From Chryseosolibacter sp049791675 (GTDB lineage: Bacteria; Bacteroidota; Bacteroidia; Cytophagales; Cyclobacteriaceae): 64,000 nt of DNA. The position numbers were made by a program, and so were the translations under genes. The stretch lies in assembly GCA_049791675.1 (NCBI GenBank), contig JBARAD010000303.1, forward strand, positions 1-64,000, read 5' to 3'. This document shows positions 36,151 to 43,843 of this stretch, piece by piece (within the stretch, counting starts at the first letter, position 1; every line of letters starts with the position of its first letter). Below the pieces are notes generated by a model. The model was given only the letters and a program-made list of their open reading frames with translations. It was not told the origin of the DNA and did not search any database.

Positions 36151-36246
36151 TGTGTGGGGTCAATCTTAGATGTTTAAAATGTATGCAGAATAATAAATCT
36201 CAATCTATTCCTGTTCTTTGAATCAGACGCGCAATCAAAGCCGATC

Positions 36247-37428
36247 TCAGTACTTACCCCAACGGATATATGTTTCCAGATCCTTATCACCCCTCCCTGA
36301 CAAATTGATGATCACTACATCATCAGGGTCAAATTCAAATTGTTTCAGCGCGGCAAGGGCGTGCGCCGACTCAATCGCGGGGATGATCCCTTCGAGACGA
36401 CTCAGCTGAATGCCGGCCTCCATCGCTTCATCATCGGTAGCGCTGACAAATTTCACGCGTCCCACATCAAAAAGATGCGCGTGCATCGGGCCAATACCGG
36501 GATAATCGAGCCCGGCGGAGATTGAGTGTGGTTCCACCACCTGTCCATCCTCCGTTTGCATGAGTAAGGTTTTGCTGCCGTGCAATACGCCCGGCTTACC
36601 CAGTGCCGTTGTCGCGGCGGATTGTCCTGAAGAAATTCCTTTGCCCGCGGCCTCGATGCCTACGAGGTTCACATGCTCGTCGTCGAGAAAGTGATAGAAG
36701 GCCCCTGCGGCATTGCTGCCACCGCCAACACAGGCAAACACATAATCCGGAAAGGGGTTGCCATTCACCTGCTGCAGCTGCGTGCGGATCTCTTCGCTGA
36801 TCACCGATTGAAAACGTGTCACCATATCCGGGTAAGGATGCGGGCCGACTACCGAACCGATAATGTAGTGCGTATCCGAAGGATTGTTGATCCAGTGCCG
36901 CATTGCCTCATTGGTGGCATCTTTCAGCGTCATGCTTCCGCTCGTAGCAGGCACAACGGTAGCGCCCAGAATGCGCATGCGCTCCACGTTAGGGCGCTGG
37001 CGTTCCATGTCGACCTTTCCCATGTAGACGATACATTCCATTCCCATGAGTGCGCACACCGTAGCAGTAGCCACCCCGTGCTGGCCCGCGCCGGTTTCGG
37101 CAATGATCTTTTGCTTACCCAAACGGCGCGCCAGTAAGATCTGGCCAATGGTATTGTTCACTTTGTGCGCCCCGGTATGACAGAGGTCTTCGCGCTTCAG
37201 AAAAATGGTAGCCTTGTACTCCGCTGAAAGACGTTTGGCCAGATACAGCGGCGTGGGTCTGCCCACATAGTTCTTCAGCAACCCGCGAAATTCTTTCTGA
37301 AATTCCGGGTCCTGGAGAATCTTCATATAATTCTCGCGGAGCTCTTCCACATTGGGATAAAGCATTTCGGGAATATAGGCACCCCCGAATTTTCCATAGT
37401 AACCCCGCGCATCTGCATGATAGCTCAT
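36247..37428 (-). CDS. trpB: Tryptophan synthase beta chain
   Basis: TrpB joins indole with serine to make tryptophan, using PLP. The 393-residue protein has the PLP lysine at residue 89 in EDLCHTGAHKVNN. It also has the indole/serine loop ETGAGQHGVATA, the phosphate loop CVGGGSNAAGAF and the end NLSGRGDKDLETY. The length is normal. It starts 4 bp after the trpF stop, and trpA follows after 96 bp. Confidence 0.98.
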   Translation of the reverse strand: MSYHADARGYYGKFGGAYIPEMLYPNVEELRENYMKILQDPEFQKEFRGLLKNYVGRPTPLYLAKRLSAEYKATIFLKREDLCHTGAHKVNNTIGQILLARRLGKQKIIAETGAGQHGVATATVCALMGMECIVYMGKVDMERQRPNVERMRILGATVVPATSGSMTLKDATNEAMRHWINNPSDTHYIIGSVVGPHPYPDMVTRFQSVISEEIRTQLQQVNGNPFPDYVFACVGGGSNAAGAFYHFLDDEHVNLVGIEAAGKGISSGQSAATTALGKPGVLHGSKTLLMQTEDGQVVEPHSISAGLDYPGIGPMHAHLFDVGRVKFVSATDDEAMEAGIQLSRLEGIIPAIESAHALAALKQFEFDPDDVVIINLSGRGDKDLETYIRWGKY

Positions 37429-37432
37429 TGTT

Positions 37433-38071
37433 CTATAATTTAGTAGTTAATACCGCCTTCACGGCCTCGATCTTTTTCACATCTTTAAACGCGGGCCTTG
37501 TTTCGACGCCGCTGTTTACATCGATTGCCCGGAGGTTCAAGCCTGTTAGATCTTTAATCCCTTCAACATTTTCAGGAGTAATCCCCCCGCTCAGAAAAAA
37601 CGGAACACGCTGATCATACCGTGCAAGAACTTTCCAGTCAAAGGTCTGCGCATTTCCGCCATAATACTTTCCACGCGTATCAAAAAGAAAAAAATCCACT
37701 GCATGGTGGTAGCTTTCCGTTACCTTAAAATCCATATCATCACCAACCGAAAACACCTTGATGATGCCCAGTCCACTGTCCCTTAACGCCTCACATTGCG
37801 CTACGCTTTCATCTCCATGAAGCTGTACATAATCAAGTCCGAATTGCGCTGCGCATTTCAGAATCTGTTGCGTTGATTCATTGACAAACACCCCTACCCT
37901 CATGGTTGCAGCAGGAAAACCCTGAGGAATGGCAAAGGCGGCGCCGACATACCTTGGAGATTTCTCATAAAAAATGAAACCCATGTAATCGGGATGCACG
38001 CGCGAAACCTCCAGGATATTATCCCGGTCACGCATACCGCACACTTTCAACTCTATTGCTGTCTTTCTCAC
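37433..38071 (-). CDS. trpF: Phosphoribosylanthranilate isomerase
   Basis: TrpF isomerises phosphoribosylanthranilate to the carboxyphenylamino-deoxyribulose phosphate. The 212-residue protein has the catalytic Cys in LKVCGMRDRDNI (residue 11) and the catalytic Asp in RAIDVNSGVETR. The HGDES phosphate-side motif is seen at YVQLHGDES. The gene is separate from trpC, as in many Bacteroidota, and lies 9 bp after trpC. Confidence 0.95.
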   Translation of the reverse strand: MRKTAIELKVCGMRDRDNILEVSRVHPDYMGFIFYEKSPRYVGAAFAIPQGFPAATMRVGVFVNESTQQILKCAAQFGLDYVQLHGDESVAQCEALRDSGLGIIKVFSVGDDMDFKVTESYHHAVDFFLFDTRGKYYGGNAQTFDWKVLARYDQRVPFFLSGGITPENVEGIKDLTGLNLRAIDVNSGVETRPAFKDVKKIEAVKAVLTTKL

Positions 38072-38080
38072 AGACTCTGA

Positions 38081-38863
38081 TCACAGTTGTTTAATAAACT
38101 CGGCAGCGGATAATTCCGGCCGGTTGTTTTTCATAAAATTCTCACCGATCAAAAACCCCTCGTAACCATATTCTTTCAATCCGGCGATAGTCTGAGGGGA
38201 CGATATGCCGCTTTCCGAAACCTTCACGATCCCGGCGGGAATCATGGGGGCAAGTTGTTTTGAAACATCCGTGCTTACCACAAAAGTTTTCAGATTTCTG
38301 TTGTTGACACCGATCAGGTCGGCGCCGGCCTCCAGGTTCTTGCTCAATTCCTCCTCATTGTGCACTTCCAGTAAGACTTCCATACCGAGCGAATGTGCCA
38401 GCGCTGCCATTCTTTTTGAACTGAGCGGATCCAGCACGGCAGCGATCAACAGGATCGCATCCGCCCCGATCGACTTCGCCTCGATGATCTGGTATTCGTC
38501 AATGGTAAAATCCTTGCGAAGAATCGGGCAGGAATTGCCTTTCCGCGCGCGTGAAAGGTCATCATTACTTCCTCCGAAAAATTGCTGATCCGTCAGAACG
38601 GAAAGCGCCGATGCTCCGGCCCTGACGTATCCCTGCGTAGTTTCCTCCACCGCGGCATTTCCGTTGATCAATCCTTTCGAAGGTGATCTTCTCTTGAATT
38701 CTGCAATAATCCCCGATTTATCGCTTCGCCGTATGTACTCCTTCATTGAAAAGGTTGGTGAACCAAAGTACACGCTTTGTTCCAGCGCCCTCACCGGAAA
38801 AAGTTCTTTCCTTTGGCTGACTTCTTTTTTCTTATGCTCGATGATCTGGTCAAGGATATTCAT
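38081..38863 (-). CDS. trpC: Indole-3-glycerol phosphate synthase
   Basis: TrpC closes the indole ring in the tryptophan pathway. The 260-residue protein has the catalytic Lys and Glu in IIAEFKRRSPSKG (about 54-61), a second Lys in ILRKDFTIDEYQI, and the Asn/Glu/Ser residues in GVNNRNLKTF and KVSESGISSPQ. The phosphate site is GFLIGENFMKN. It lies 11 bp after trpD. Confidence 0.96.
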   Translation of the reverse strand: MNILDQIIEHKKKEVSQRKELFPVRALEQSVYFGSPTFSMKEYIRRSDKSGIIAEFKRRSPSKGLINGNAAVEETTQGYVRAGASALSVLTDQQFFGGSNDDLSRARKGNSCPILRKDFTIDEYQIIEAKSIGADAILLIAAVLDPLSSKRMAALAHSLGMEVLLEVHNEEELSKNLEAGADLIGVNNRNLKTFVVSTDVSKQLAPMIPAGIVKVSESGISSPQTIAGLKEYGYEGFLIGENFMKNNRPELSAAEFIKQL

Positions 38864-38874
38864 TCCTGTGAAGT

Positions 38875-39867
38875 TTACTTCTGGCTATCGATTAATTTTT
38901 TGAAAGCTTCAAGCGCTTTCCCGGAGATCAGGGTTTCTCTGGCCTTTGCGACCGCGGCTTCAAAGCCTTCTTTTTGGTTTGCTGCATAGAGTGCCATGGC
39001 TGCATTCGCAACCACGGCATGCTGCTGCGCCTCGGTTGCCTTGCCTTCCAGTACAGCCATAAATATTTTTGCAGATTCCTCGATCGAGTTTCCGCCGCGA
39101 ATATCTTCGTATGACAAAACGGGCAAGCCCAGGTCGGCGGGAGAGATCATTTTCTCTCCACCGTTGTAAAAAACCTTGAACGGGCCGGTCAGCGAGACCT
39201 CATCGAAACCATGCACCGAATGAAGGATGACGAAATCTTTATGGCTGTTCTGGTAGAGGTAGCCGTATTGTCGCGCCAACTCCAGGCTAAAGACGCCTAC
39301 GAGCTGCCGTGCGGGAAACGCGGGGTTCACCATGGGACCCAGCATGTTGAAAAAAGTTTTTACGCCGAGGTCCTTACGGATGGGGGCCACGTTTTTCATC
39401 GCCGGGTGAAACAGCGGCGCATGCATAAAGCAGATATTGGCCTGGTCAAGACTCCTCTTGAGCGCATCAATATCATTGGTAAACCTGTATCCGAAAAATT
39501 CCATCACGTTCGAAGATCCGCAGGAAGACGATACACCATAGTTTCCGTGCTTGGCAACGGGCTGACCAGCTGCCGCCACCACGAACGACGATAAGGTGGA
39601 CAGGTTGAAGGTGTTTTTACCGTCTCCGCCCGTACCGCAGACATCCATCACAGGCTGCTCAAAATCCACGCGCAGACAAAGCTCAAGCATGGCATCGCGG
39701 AATCCCTGAAGTTCATCCACCGTGATGCTCCTCATCATATACACGGTCATGAATGCCGCGGTCTGACTGGGATTGAACTTTCCCGAGGTCAGGTCTACCA
39801 GCACCTTCTTTGCCGTCTCCTTATTCAGCGAGCGGTGCTCAATCAGTTCATTGAAAATTTCCTTCAT
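38875..39867 (-). CDS. trpD: Anthranilate phosphoribosyltransferase
   Basis: TrpD transfers phosphoribose from PRPP to anthranilate. The 330-residue protein starts MKEIFNELIEHRSL. It has the PRPP loop CGTGGDGKNTFNLST, the KHGNYGVSSSCGS region and the second metal site GFDEVSLTGP. The start at 39867 was preferred to an in-frame start at 39924 because the latter lies in a repeat-rich spacer and adds residues unlike the family. Short heptamer-like units (GTGAATC, GTGAATA) stand directly before the ATG. Confidence 0.96.
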   Translation of the reverse strand: MKEIFNELIEHRSLNKETAKKVLVDLTSGKFNPSQTAAFMTVYMMRSITVDELQGFRDAMLELCLRVDFEQPVMDVCGTGGDGKNTFNLSTLSSFVVAAAGQPVAKHGNYGVSSSCGSSNVMEFFGYRFTNDIDALKRSLDQANICFMHAPLFHPAMKNVAPIRKDLGVKTFFNMLGPMVNPAFPARQLVGVFSLELARQYGYLYQNSHKDFVILHSVHGFDEVSLTGPFKVFYNGGEKMISPADLGLPVLSYEDIRGGNSIEESAKIFMAVLEGKATEAQQHAVVANAAMALYAANQKEGFEAAVAKARETLISGKALEAFKKLIDSQK

Positions 39868-39910
39868 ATCGTAATCGTATCGTGAATCGTGAATAAGTGC
39901 CTGCTTCGCA

Positions 39911-40120
39911 GGCCCTTTTACCAATTTACCTTTTTACCCTTTTACCTTTTTACCTTTTTACCCTTTCACCTCTCAACTTCTTCGACTTCTTAAACTTTTT
40001 AAACTTCTCAGACCTGTTTACCCTTTTACCTGTTTACCTTTTTACCTTTTTACCCTTTCACCTCTCAACTTCTTCGACTTCTTATACTTTTTATACTTCT
40101 CAAACATCTTTGACTTCTTA
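39911..40120. repeat. Pyrimidine-rich repeat spacer inside the trp operon, with a 92-bp tandem duplication
   Basis: The 255-bp gap between trpG and trpD is nearly all T and C on the plus strand (A/G-rich on the mRNA). It starts with 8-bp units such as ACCTTTTT and ACCCTTTT. These are followed by 9-bp units such as ACTTCTTCG, ACTTCTTAA and ACTTTTTAA. A block from 39944 to about 40013 recurs from 40036 to about 40105, offset by 92 bp, with only a few changed bases (for example TAAACT to TATACT). No protein is encoded on either strand. Confidence 0.85.
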
Positions 40121-40122
40121 AA

Positions 40123-40689
40123 CTATTTATACAGCCAATTCTCAATCATCTTCGGGCCTTCGGGAGTCATGATAGATTCAGGATGAAACTGTACGCCGCG
40201 CACATCGAATCGTTTATGCCGGAGACCCATGACGAGGTTGTCTTCGTTGACAGCCGTGATCTGAAGGTCGCCGCTCACCGTTTCGGGAACCACAGCCCAC
40301 GAGTGATAGTGGGTAGCCTGAAATCTCGGCGATATTCCCTTGAAGAGGTAGTCTTCCGGATCCATCACTTCCGAAAAAGAAGTAACCCCGTGAAGCACTT
40401 TGGGTATATTAAAGAGTTTCGCCCCGTAGACCTCGCCAATGCCCTGCAGGCCGAGGCATACACCGAGGATACTTTTCTCAGGCCCGTACGTCTGAATGAC
40501 CTGCTTCATGATGCCGGCCTCGTCCGGGATTCCCGGGCCCGGTGAAAGCAGTATCTTGTCATATCGGTTCACCTCCTCAAGCGTGATCTTATCGTTCCGG
40601 TAAATATCCGGATCATAGCCCAGGGCCCGTATAATATGCACCAGGTTGTACGTGAATGAGTCGTAATTATCGAGCACCAGGATTTTCAT
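40123..40689 (-). CDS. trpG: Anthranilate synthase component II (glutamine amidotransferase)
   Basis: The class I glutamine amidotransferase supplies ammonia to TrpE. The 188-residue protein has the nucleophile Cys78 in ILGVCLGLQGIGE, the His-Glu pair in VQFHPESIMTP, and the N-terminal DNYDSFTYNLVH typical of TrpG/PabA. It starts 18 bp after trpE. Its partner TrpE is broken in this sequence, so TrpG would have no full partner unless the stop is read through or a pabB-like gene elsewhere substitutes. Confidence 0.95.
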   Translation of the reverse strand: MKILVLDNYDSFTYNLVHIIRALGYDPDIYRNDKITLEEVNRYDKILLSPGPGIPDEAGIMKQVIQTYGPEKSILGVCLGLQGIGEVYGAKLFNIPKVLHGVTSFSEVMDPEDYLFKGISPRFQATHYHSWAVVPETVSGDLQITAVNEDNLVMGLRHKRFDVRGVQFHPESIMTPEGPKMIENWLYK

Positions 40690-40707
40690 AACTTCTTCTT
40701 CTTCTTG

Positions 40708-42108
40708 CTATATTTTTTCCGCCAACAATACTGCCTGGCGTAGGGCGGTCAGTTTATTATTTACTTCCTGCAATTCGCTTTCAGCATTGGATTTCGATAC
40801 GATGCCCGCACCTGCCTGATAGATCAGTTTATTCTCATGGCTGAGAAAAGTGCGGATCATGATGGCATGGTTAAAAGATCCGTCAAATCCGAGATATCCA
40901 ATAGCCCCTCCGTAGAATCCGCGGTTACCGTGCTCGTATTTACTGATCAGTGACATGGCCATATGCTTGGGCGCGCCGGAAAGAGTTCCTGCGGGAAAAG
41001 TGTCCGCGGCGATCCGCACGACGGAAGAACCGTGTTTCACTTTTCCTGTGACCTTTGACACGAGGTGGATGACATGCGAATAGTATTGGATTTACTTGAA
41101 CACCTCGACCGAGACGTTTTCAGCATTGCGGCTCATATCGTTGCGCGCAAGGTCTACCAGCATCACATGCTCGGCATTTTCCTTCTCATCCGCGGCAAGG
41201 CGGCCGGCGATCTCCGCATCTTCCTGGTCGTTTCCGGATCTTCTGAAAGTTCCCGCGATCGGGAAGATATGCGCCTTACCTTTCTGAACCTGCAACTGCG
41301 CTTCCGGCGACGAACCAAACAATTTAAAATTGCCGTAGTCGAAGTAGAAAAGATAGGGAGAGGGATTGATGGATCGCAGGGCGCGGTAAACATTGAACTC
41401 ATCGCCTTTGAACCCGCTGGTAAATCTCCGCGATAATACGATCTGGAACACGTCGCCGCGAAAACAATGCTCCTTCCCTTTCTCGATTACTTTGAGGAAT
41501 TCTGCGTCAGTGAAGTTAGAGTTCTCCGTATCGGTGACAGAAAACCTGTACGTCGCGAACCGGTTACTGAAAATGATCTTCTCGACCTTATCGAGACCGT
41601 TCCCCCCGCCCGCGTCTTCCAGATGCGAAATTTCAGACAAAGTGAGCTCATTGGAAAAATGGTCGACCACGATCACATACCGGTACAGTTTATAGAGAAT
41701 CTCGGGCATGAAGGTGCTGGGCCGGGGAATGTCGATATCTTCGAAATACCGGACGGCATCATAGGAAATATAACCGAACAATCCGCAGTTGATGTATTTC
41801 GTTTTGGGTTCCGGCACCGTGAACGAAGCGCGGAATTTGTCGAGGTAGTCAACCGCATCCCCTTTTTTCTCCAGGGTTTCTTTGGTGGTTTTTCCATCGG
41901 GAAACTGCATCGTCAGGTTTTGGCCGGCAACTTCGAAGGAAGCGATGGGATCGCAGCAGATGAAAGACAGGCTATTTTCATGACCGTGGTAGTCGGAGCT
42001 CTCGAGCAGCAGACTGCATGCAAAAACGTCGCGCAGTTTCAGGTAGATGTTGACGGGCGTAAGCGTATCTGCCAGAAGTTTTTTTGAAGTTGTCCGAAGC
42101 TTGTACAT
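40708..42108 (-). pseudogene. trpE: Anthranilate synthase component I, interrupted by an in-frame TAA
   Basis: TrpE makes anthranilate from chorismate with ammonia from TrpG. The gene reads in one frame from the ATG at 42108 to the stop at 40708, 466 codons, except for a TAA at 41092-41094 (codon 339). Before it the protein is normal, ending with LVDLARNDMSRN and then VEVFK. Directly after it, with no frame change, comes IQYYSHVIHLVSKVTGK, the expected continuation. The lost part holds AGTLSGAPKHM and GGAIGYLGFDGS, needed for catalysis. A single G-to-T change (GAA to TAA) would explain it. A base-calling error, a recent mutation and read-through all fit; a frameshift does not. All other trp genes are intact. 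Confidence 0.88.
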
Positions 42109-42156
42109 AGGGTTTCAGTAAAATTCCAAAATCATTTTCAAAGTGGTTAAAAGACA

Positions 42157-42188
42157 GAGGCCCGCCCCGATTGATCGGGGCGGGCCTC
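42157..42188 (-). terminator. Attenuator terminator of the trp operon
   Basis: A perfect 15-bp inverted repeat (42157-42171 with 42174-42188; GAGGCCCGCCCCGAT and its complement) has a 2-nt centre. On the minus strand it is followed by a U-containing stretch, TGTCTTTT. It lies between the leader peptide and the trpE start, 49 bp before trpE. A very strong hairpin in this position is the expected terminator of an attenuator. Confidence 0.85.
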
Positions 42189-42235
42189 AGCAAATTTCAT
42201 TTATTGAAAAACTAAAGCACAGGTTCGCACCGATC
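42173..42235 (-). promoter_or_regulatory. Possible antiterminator pairing in the trp leader
   Basis: On the transcript, GATCGGTGCG (42226-42235, in the second half of the leader-peptide codons) can pair with CGCCCCGATC (42173-42182, the 5' arm of the terminator) at nine of ten positions. A ribosome stalled at the Trp codons (42251-42259) would leave this segment free and block the terminator. A ribosome reaching the stop at 42212 would cover it. The pairing was found by eye and is not energy-tested. Confidence 0.6.
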
Positions 42236-42283
42236 GACCTTCGATTTATGCCACCACCATGCTATGTTTGTAAAATTCAACAT
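42212..42283 (-). CDS. trpL: trp operon leader peptide with three consecutive Trp codons
   Basis: A 23-codon frame from the ATG at 42283 to a TAG at 42214-42212 reads MLNFTNIAWWWHKSKV then DRCEPVL. Three TGG codons at 42251-42259 stand together, which is very improbable by chance just upstream of trpE. Leader peptides of this kind sense charged tRNA-Trp: when it is scarce, the ribosome stalls and the downstream terminator does not form. The leader begins 17 bp after the THX stop. No separate promoter consensus was found between THX and this frame, so the trp operon may be transcribed from the THX promoter or from one inside that gene. Confidence 0.9.
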   Translation of the reverse strand: MLNFTNIAWWWHKSKVDRCEPVL

Positions 42284-42300
42284 TGTTTTCAGGTTTCACC

Positions 42301-42477
42301 TTATTTCTTGGCAGCTGTTCTCTTCGGTTTGGCAGGAGCTTCCGCTCCGGCGGTTTCAGCCGTCGTTTTAGAAGTAGCGCGCTTTAACTTCGCCTTGAGG
42401 GAATTTCTTTTCCTCGCATTACCAAAAGAACCAATCGCGATCTTTCCTTTTTTAGATTTTTTGTCTCCTCTTCCCAT
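42301..42477 (-). CDS. 30S ribosomal protein THX
   Basis: The 58-residue, very basic protein starts MGRGDKKSKKGKIAIGSFGN, the pattern of the small ribosomal protein Thx found in Thermus and in Bacteroidota. The Ala/Lys/Thr-rich tail (AEAPAKPKRTAAKK) is longer than in Thermus. The start at 42477 was chosen because the conserved MG(K/R)GD motif begins there; the frame extends 25 codons further without family resemblance. It stands just upstream of the trp leader. Confidence 0.88.
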   Translation of the reverse strand: MGRGDKKSKKGKIAIGSFGNARKRNSLKAKLKRATSKTTAETAGAEAPAKPKRTAAKK

Positions 42478-42497
42478 GTTCAAGAAGTTTATGTCTG

Positions 42498-42529
42498 CAA
42501 TTATAACGAAGGAAATACGGATTCGCAAA
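42498..42529 (-). promoter_or_regulatory. Candidate promoter for THX (and possibly the trp operon)
   Basis: On the minus strand TTTG (42529-42526) is followed after exactly 20 bp by TATAATTG (42505-42498). This matches TTTG-N19-21-TAnnTTTG except for one base. It lies 20 bp before the THX start. Confidence 0.6.
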
Positions 42530-42695
42530 TGGGGCCGCATAATCATTCGCACCTTGCGTTAAAAGTTTGCATTGTTAAGGCCGAACCTTCGTCAGGTTGT
42601 GCTTGTGACAGCACTGACTTTTGACTGCCAGGATATGCAGTGCGTTGCGAAATCACCCTTGCGCAAACGAATGCATCGTGCGGGGTTAATCCTTG

Positions 42696-43220
42696 TTACG
42701 GCAACAACCGGAACAGGATGCAGTCTTTTGGCTGATTTTGCTGGTTAATGAACCTGAACCATTTGAGCAGGCGCGCTTCCTCCACCAGTCCGCATTTTTT
42801 CAGGACCCGGATAGAAGCTTCGTTGTCAGCATCCACAAAAGTTCCGATCCGGTATACGTGCCTGAAGTTTTTCAGGACAGACAAAAGATGCCTGCACGCC
42901 TCCGTCGTATAGCCCTTGCCCCAGTGATTCGGACTGATCACATAGCCAAGCTGTACTTTGCCATTGTCGTGCAGGATACCGATGCTTCCGATCAGCACCC
43001 CGTTTTTCAAACGGATGGAATAGGAATAATCTGTTCCAAAATTCCACCCGCTAATCGCATAGTTTAAATAACTTCGTGTTTCATCGACCGATTGATGCGT
43101 GGCCCAGGAAAGATATTGCGTCGCTTCGGGCTTGCTGGCATAGGCGTAAAATATTTCTTCCGCATCTTCGTACCTTAGCCGTTGCAATAACAGTCGCTCA
43201 GTTTCGAACTTGACGGGCAT
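42696..43220 (-). CDS. GNAT family acetyltransferase (RimJ/RimL-like)
   Basis: The 174-residue protein starts VKFETERLLLQRLRYEDAEE, typical of the RimJ/RimL branch that acetylates protein N-termini or small amines with acetyl-CoA. The acetyl-CoA site is visible as QLGYVISPNHWGKGYTTEA, and the FVDADNEASIRVLKKCGL motif completes the fold. The Met at 43220 fits the family start; an ATG at 43241 would add seven residues. The substrate is unknown. Confidence 0.88.
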   Translation of the reverse strand: MPVKFETERLLLQRLRYEDAEEIFYAYASKPEATQYLSWATHQSVDETRSYLNYAISGWNFGTDYSYSIRLKNGVLIGSIGILHDNGKVQLGYVISPNHWGKGYTTEACRHLLSVLKNFRHVYRIGTFVDADNEASIRVLKKCGLVEEARLLKWFRFINQQNQPKDCILFRLLP

Positions 43221-43252
43221 GGACAGGGCAATCATGATCAAATTAAAGAAGT

Positions 43253-43495
43253 ATGGGCAAGGACCGCAATATCGTACACCAATATTTTAAGAAGGAACTG
43301 GACGATGCAATCCTGCTCGTAAAAGTCAACCCTCTTCAGTTTAAGGTGACCGAAATCACGGTGTACCGGGATCAGGACCCGGAACTCAGGGAACTGGAAG
43401 TGGACGAAGATATTGTTGAAGATTTGAGATCTGACGGTTTTACGGAAGCCAGTCCCCTGGAGTTTAATCTTTATTTATCGGGACTGATGAGGTGA
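43253..43495 (+). CDS. Small acidic hypothetical protein
   Basis: The 80-residue protein starts MGKDRNIVHQYFKKELDDAI and has an acidic centre (ELEVDEDIVEDL). It looks soluble and alpha/beta. No family is recognised. It is divergent from the GNAT gene with about 30 bp between them, and is followed by the SRP RNA gene. Confidence 0.6.
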   Translation: MGKDRNIVHQYFKKELDDAILLVKVNPLQFKVTEITVYRDQDPELRELEVDEDIVEDLRSDGFTEASPLEFNLYLSGLMR

Positions 43496-43602
43496 GCAGG
43501 TTTAATGCGTTTGCGATGAACCAAGCGTGTCCTGGACCAAGCGATTCAAAAGAAGTTCAGGCGTTTTTTTTGCGGCCATTACCATTTCTGGTAATCACGT
43601 TG

Positions 43603-43610
43603 TATCTTTG
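43603..43610 (+). promoter_or_regulatory. -7 promoter box of the SRP RNA gene
   Basis: TATCTTTG matches TAnnTTTG exactly and ends a few bases before the predicted 5' end of the RNA. No TTTG box is seen 19-21 bp upstream. Confidence 0.55.
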
Positions 43611-43611
43611 C

Positions 43612-43708
43612 ACCGGCAAGCCGGCACGACCAGCTCCTGCTGAATCCCCCCAGGACCGGAAGGTAGCAAGGGTAGGCGGTTGTAGCGGTGCGATGTTCGG
43701 TTTGCTAT
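43612..43708 (+). ncRNA. ffs: Signal recognition particle RNA (small 4.5S type)
   Basis: This RNA of about 97 nt forms the core of the signal recognition particle with Ffh and targets nascent membrane proteins. The conserved apical domain is seen as CAGGACCGGAAGGTAGCAAG, the GGAAGnnGCA core bound by Ffh. The ends pair: 5' GCAAGCCGG with 3' TTCGGTTTGC, with G-U pairs. The exact ends are estimated by this pairing and by the promoter box. The frame across it at 43492-43746 is not a gene. Confidence 0.92.
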
Positions 43709-43784
43709 TTTTGTTTTTACTCGGCAAAGGCCGGCTGACCGCTTAAAAACCAGTCTCATCAATGAGGAGTCCCTCAAGTGACTA

Positions 43785-43815
43785 TTTACACGCACCGCTG
43801 TTATCATTACCTTTG
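43785..43815 (+). promoter_or_regulatory. Candidate promoter for the transaldolase-like gene
   Basis: TACCTTTG (43808-43815) matches TAnnTTTG exactly, with TTTA (43785-43788) 19 bp upstream as a one-off -33 box. It lies about 30 bp before the start at 43844. Confidence 0.5.
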
Positions 43816-43843
43816 CCTGGCTTGAAATCTTAACCACCGAAAA

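Noticed and set aside
39911..40120. CRISPR array
   Set aside because: The duplicated 92-bp block is low-complexity with 8-9 bp units; there are no constant repeats with unique spacers and no cas genes.
40708..41061. Separate small gene for the trpE C-terminal part
   Set aside because: Its frame and sequence are the direct continuation of trpE beyond a single TAA; the first ATG inside it lies within the conserved region, so it is not an independent gene.
43492..43746. 84-codon frame over the SRP RNA region
   Set aside because: It runs through the conserved SRP RNA core, which explains the sequence better.
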